In this document: piece by piece, positions 6,379-8,525 of the stretch
Layout of the letters: every line of letters starts with the position of its first letter
Numbering within the stretch: the first letter of the stretch is position 1
Assembly (NCBI GenBank): GCA_011192055.1
Contig: DUES01000173.1
Coordinates: 1 to 8,525, forward strand
DNA: 8,525 bases
Source: Dehalococcoidia bacterium
GTDB lineage: Bacteria; Chloroflexota; Dehalococcoidia; Dehalococcoidales; Fen-1064
Reading direction: 5' to 3'
The notes under the pieces: generated by a model
The model's input: the letters and a program-made list of their open reading frames with translations, nothing else
Told to the model about the DNA's origin: nothing
Databases searched by the model: none
Made by a program: the position numbers and the translations under genes

Positions 6379-7047
6379 ATGATAAAACTGCTTAGACGTG
6401 TCGGCCGGAAAGTAAGAGGTCACTTTATTGCCGGTATCCTTATCACAGTTCCCCTCGGTCTCACCATCTGGGCATTTTACTGGGCATTTAGCCAGATTGA
6501 TGGCTGGCTCCAGCCGATAGTTGAGCGTATATTCGGGTACACAATTCCCGGAGTCGGCTTTGGTGTTACTGTGATAGCTATTTACCTGATTGGCGTAATT
6601 GCGAGCAACGTCATCGGGCGGAGATTGATAGGCTATGGTGAAGCGGCAATGGGGAGGATACCGATAGCCCGCTACCTGTATAATGGTGCCAGGCAGATAC
6701 TGCAGAGCTTCTCTACACCCGCTGCTACGGGATTCATGCAGGTAGTCCTTGCCGAGTTCCCCAGGAAGGGCACCAGGACAATTGGTTTTATCACCAATGA
6801 AGTATCTGATGAATCCGGACGTAAACTGCTCAATGTATTTATTCCCACTGCCCCGAATCCAACCTCCGGGTTCCTGCAAATACTGCACGAAGAGGAGATT
6901 ATCCGGACAGATATTTCGGTAGATGCCGCACTGAAGATGGTCGTTTCCGGTGGACGGATGTCACCGGACGAGGTGAAAGAGAAACTGCTAATCGTAGAAG
7001 AGATAATCCCGCTTTCCAGAGACTCATCACCTGAAGCGGACGGTTAA
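6379..7047 (+). CDS. DUF502 family membrane protein
   Basis: A 222-residue membrane protein of the DUF502 family, whose function is not established in bacteria. A basic N terminus (KLLRRVGRKVRG) precedes a first membrane helix at about 16-38, then a short loop with the usual IPGVGFG turn (56-62) and a second helix at about 61-80. The soluble C-terminal domain carries the family signatures IPIARYLYNGARQ (94-106), FPRKGTRTIGFITNE (127-141), VFIPTAPNPTSGFL (153-166) and MVVSGGRMSPDEV (187-199). ATG 6379 has AAGGAGG (6365-6371) seven bases upstream, the best ribosome site in the window. It has its own promoter and a palindrome over the -10 box, so it is probably expressed apart from the radical SAM gene upstream. 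Length is normal for the family. Confidence 0.92.
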   Translation: MIKLLRRVGRKVRGHFIAGILITVPLGLTIWAFYWAFSQIDGWLQPIVERIFGYTIPGVGFGVTVIAIYLIGVIASNVIGRRLIGYGEAAMGRIPIARYLYNGARQILQSFSTPAATGFMQVVLAEFPRKGTRTIGFITNEVSDESGRKLLNVFIPTAPNPTSGFLQILHEEEIIRTDISVDAALKMVVSGGRMSPDEVKEKLLIVEEIIPLSRDSSPEADG

Positions 7048-7130
7048 TTCAAGGTGAGTATCCCATGGGAGTAAATTAATCAAAGTAGATATGATAAGAT
7101 GACAATCCGGGTGAAAATGCTGGAATATGC

Positions 7131-7159
7131 TTGACATATATTTCACTATTAACTACAGT
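7131..7159 (+). promoter_or_regulatory. hicB: Promoter for hicBA
   Basis: A perfect TTGACA (7131-7136), 17 bases, TACAGT (7154-7159). Transcription would begin near 7166, about 100 bases before the hicB ATG. The rest of the 7048-7264 gap contains a short TCCCATGGGA palindrome (7061-7070) and weak TTAATT / AATTAA arms (7044-7049, 7074-7079), but no gene or clear terminator. Confidence 0.62.
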
Positions 7160-7174
7160 AAGGTTCAATGTAGT
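7152..7174. promoter_or_regulatory. Inverted repeat over the hicBA -10 and start region, candidate autoregulatory operator
   Basis: ACTACA (7152-7157) and TGTAGT (7169-7174), separated by 11 bases, overlap the -10 box and the predicted start site. Toxin-antitoxin operons are commonly repressed by their own antitoxin at such sites. However, this HicB is short and shows no evident DNA-binding domain, so the binding protein is uncertain. Confidence 0.38.
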
Positions 7175-7264
7175 ACAATTTAGCAGGCAGGTATGCATAA
7201 GGGGAGCAATAATACCAAGTAAGCAAATGAAAAATCATCAAATTATGTGAATGGGGTGATGGGC

Positions 7265-7561
7265 ATGGCTGTACCGAAGAATATTGAAGCTAAGATCCCT
7301 GTGCTCGTTTTTAGAGAGGGCAGTCAATTTATTGTATATTCGCCCGCCCTTGACATTTCAACTTGTGGTGATACTGAGGGTAAGGCTCGTACCAGATTTA
7401 CGGAAGCGGTAAGGATATTTCTGCATGAAGTTACCAGAATGGGGACTCTGGCTGAAGTACTGGAAGAATGTGGCTGGAGTAAAATTCCTGGAAAACAGGA
7501 GTGGTGCCCACCAGCATATAAGACTACAGAGGAAGCAGTAAGTATTCCTGTAGGGGGTTAA
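7265..7561 (+). CDS. hicB: HicB-family antitoxin
   Basis: A 98-residue protein with the HicB antitoxin fold: IPVLVFREGSQFIVYSPALD (11-30), then the diagnostic T-C-G-D-T turn (33-37) and a helix with RFTEAVRIFLHEV, followed by a short tail ending in IPVGG. HicB neutralises the HicA toxin by direct binding. ATG 7265 is chosen, with GGGGTG (7253-7258) six bases upstream; GTG 7247 and ATG 7259 are in-frame alternatives that add at most six residues. Many HicB proteins carry a C-terminal HTH or ribbon-helix-helix domain; none is obvious here. Base composition is visibly more AT-rich than the flanking genes, which fits an acquired module. The toxin gene follows after three bases, in the same frame, giving the antitoxin-first order. 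Confidence 0.8.
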   Translation: MAVPKNIEAKIPVLVFREGSQFIVYSPALDISTCGDTEGKARTRFTEAVRIFLHEVTRMGTLAEVLEECGWSKIPGKQEWCPPAYKTTEEAVSIPVGG

Positions 7562-7564
7562 AAA

Positions 7565-7795
7565 CTGACTCGCCTGGTTCCTGTTCACTGGAAAAGATTT
7601 GAATGTGTTTTGCTGAAAAGTGGCTGCTGGTTTGATAGGGAAGAAGGTGACCATCGCATATATAAGCGTGATAGCTTAAAACGGCCACTTGTTATTCCGA
7701 GAGCAAGTGATTTACCGGTATTCATTATCCGTAACAACTTGAAGACTCTTGGGATTAGTCGGGATGAGTACTTAACATTATTACAGGACTGCTAA
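7565..7795 (+). CDS. hicA: HicA-family mRNA interferase toxin, apparently CTG-initiated
   Basis: A 76-residue HicA-type toxin; HicA proteins use a small double-stranded-RNA-binding fold and a catalytic His to cleave mRNA. Read from CTG 7565, the protein begins (M)TRLVPVHWKRFECVLLKSGC, which matches the usual HicA opening of TRL, P and W followed by the first helix. The catalytic region is GDHRIYKR with H30, then PLVIPRASD and the C-terminal helix motif ILKTLGISRDEY in variant form (NNLKTLGISRDEY, 57-69). A run of five G's (7553-7557) lies seven bases before CTG, an ideal ribosome-site distance. There is no ATG, GTG or TTG nearby; the first ordinary start, TTG 7610, would delete the first strand and most of the first helix. 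Either CTG initiates weakly, or the start has mutated and the toxin is attenuated. The stop is 26 bases from the convergent AlkD-like gene. Confidence 0.78.
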   Translation: MTRLVPVHWKRFECVLLKSGCWFDREEGDHRIYKRDSLKRPLVIPRASDLPVFIIRNNLKTLGISRDEYLTLLQDC

Positions 7796-7821
7796 GAGGT
7801 CTTCTGAGTTAAACACACAGC

Positions 7822-8499
7822 TTAACGCCGCAACCTCCGCTGCACTGCCTGTCCGGTCAGTTCCCTTAATGCGTCGGTGGCAATCCACCGGGCGCTCTTT
7901 GAATCCATAGCATGGATTTCCCGGGCAGTCTCGATTGCCATTTTGTTCAACCCCGGACTGCGCTTACCAATCTGCCTCAGGGCCCAGTTGACAGCTTTTT
8001 TAGCATAGTTACGGTCATCGGTAGACTCCCGCTTCATCAGCTCAAAGAACGGCGCGAATTTTTCATCCGGGGCTTTCTTGTCGCTGACTGTGAGGGTTGC
8101 CATGAGCACAAACCCGGCCCGCTTTACGAATTCCTTATCGTTAGAACTCCATTCGACTGCTTTTTGATAAGCATAGTCGGTATACCGGAACAGGGCGCTG
8201 CAGCAGTGGTCGCAGATGTCCCAGGAGTTAAAATCGTTCGCCCACGTATCCATCTGCTCTCCGGTGACGAGTTTAACTTCCTCTACCAGGGCGGCCAGCA
8301 TCCGTGCTTCGCGAATGCCTGATTCCCACAGTTGAATGGCAAGAGAGTGGTCTTTACCTGTTTCTCTAGCAATTTGCCGTATGCTGGTGATAGATATCCC
8401 GAGGTTGTTTTCGGGGTTGATTCCAAACCGTGCCATTTCTTCGATGACATCAGGATTGGCCAGGGACTTCAGTTTCTCCATAATCCCGGCATATTCCAT
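7822..8499 (-). CDS. DNA alkylation repair protein, AlkD-like (HEAT-repeat glycosylase family)
   Basis: A 225-residue protein of the AlkC/AlkD superfamily, which excises alkylated purines (N3- and N7-alkyl) from DNA through an all-helical HEAT-like solenoid. Motifs that line up with the AlkD DNA-contact residues are NSWDICDHC with W93 and D97, FVKRAGFVLM with R127, and KKAVNWALRQIGKR with W172. The order and spacing match family knowledge, with D97 in the position of the catalytic Asp. The whole protein is helix-rich, with no signal peptide. ATG 8499 is used; an in-frame TGA shortly upstream prevents extension, and ATG at residue 7 (8481) is an alternative. An AAGGA lies about 11 bases before the first ATG. 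It converges on hicA with a 26-base gap that holds only a weak GTTAA/TTAAC repeat. Its promoter is outside the window. Confidence 0.87.
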   Translation of the reverse strand: MEYAGIMEKLKSLANPDVIEEMARFGINPENNLGISITSIRQIARETGKDHSLAIQLWESGIREARMLAALVEEVKLVTGEQMDTWANDFNSWDICDHCCSALFRYTDYAYQKAVEWSSNDKEFVKRAGFVLMATLTVSDKKAPDEKFAPFFELMKRESTDDRNYAKKAVNWALRQIGKRSPGLNKMAIETAREIHAMDSKSARWIATDALRELTGQAVQRRLRR

Positions 8500-8525
8500 A
8501 TCGGTTCACATCCTTGGAAGCTTTA

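Noticed and set aside
7193..7222. Nine-codon reading frame in the hicB leader (ATG CAT AAG ... TAA) as a leader peptide.
   Set aside because: The AGGCAGG before it is only one base from the ATG, and such short frames are common by chance. No attenuator structure follows.
7610..7795. TTG 7610 as the start of a 61-residue HicA.
   Set aside because: It would remove the conserved TRL..P..W opening, and no ribosome site precedes it, whereas CTG 7565 has both.
7808..7826. GTTAA / TTAAC repeat between hicA and the AlkD-like gene as a bidirectional terminator.
   Set aside because: Five A/T-rich pairs with a nine-base loop and no T run are too weak to call.
7912..8322. Plus-strand 136-codon open frame inside the AlkD-like gene.
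   Set aside because: It is the antisense shadow of a gene with clear family motifs; the predicted product has no recognisable features and no ribosome site was seen.

Overview
The window looks like chromosomal DNA from a bacterium, most likely a member of the Chloroflexota (Dehalococcoidia-like) recovered from an environmental genome. This rests on the tight dksA-like / lspA / rluD cluster, the mix of ATG, GTG and TTG starts, moderate GC content, and the flavour of the encoded proteins: a short DksA-like zinc finger protein ending on its last Cys, a PflX-type radical SAM protein, a DUF502 membrane protein and an AlkD-like protein. The taxonomic call is inference.

Layout. Positions 1-927 hold the 3' end of one DUF72 (YecE-type) gene followed by a complete DUF72 gene. 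The last 117 bases of both copies are identical, so this is either an exact 810-bp tandem duplication or an assembly artefact at a contig end. Positions 940-2834 are a compact transcription unit: a good sigma70-type promoter, a 16-bp perfect palindrome near the expected +1, then a DksA/TraR-like zinc protein, signal peptidase II (lspA) and an RluD-type pseudouridine synthase. Positions 3104-6235 carry an RDD-family membrane protein, glutamyl-tRNA synthetase (gltX) and a PflX-like radical SAM protein. Positions 6236-7047 carry a DUF502 membrane protein behind its own promoter, whose -10 box lies inside a perfect inverted repeat. Positions 7131-7795 are a hicBA toxin-antitoxin pair with its own promoter and inverted repeat. 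The toxin gene lacks ATG, GTG or TTG at the expected position and appears to start at CTG. On the opposite strand, converging on hicA, is an AlkD-like DNA alkylation repair gene (7822-8499).

How they fit together. Most of the window is housekeeping: protein maturation (LspA), rRNA modification (RluD) and tRNA charging (GltX). The hicBA pair is the one clearly accessory element; it is visibly more AT-rich than its neighbours and sits between two chromosomal genes. I found no transposase, tRNA, rRNA, CRISPR array or phage gene, and I do not see a convincing new multi-gene system. The observations most worth following are the CTG start of hicA, the exact DUF72 tandem repeat, and three promoter-associated palindromes. 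No stretch without a gene exceeds 300 bases; the largest gaps are 2835-3103 and 7048-7264.
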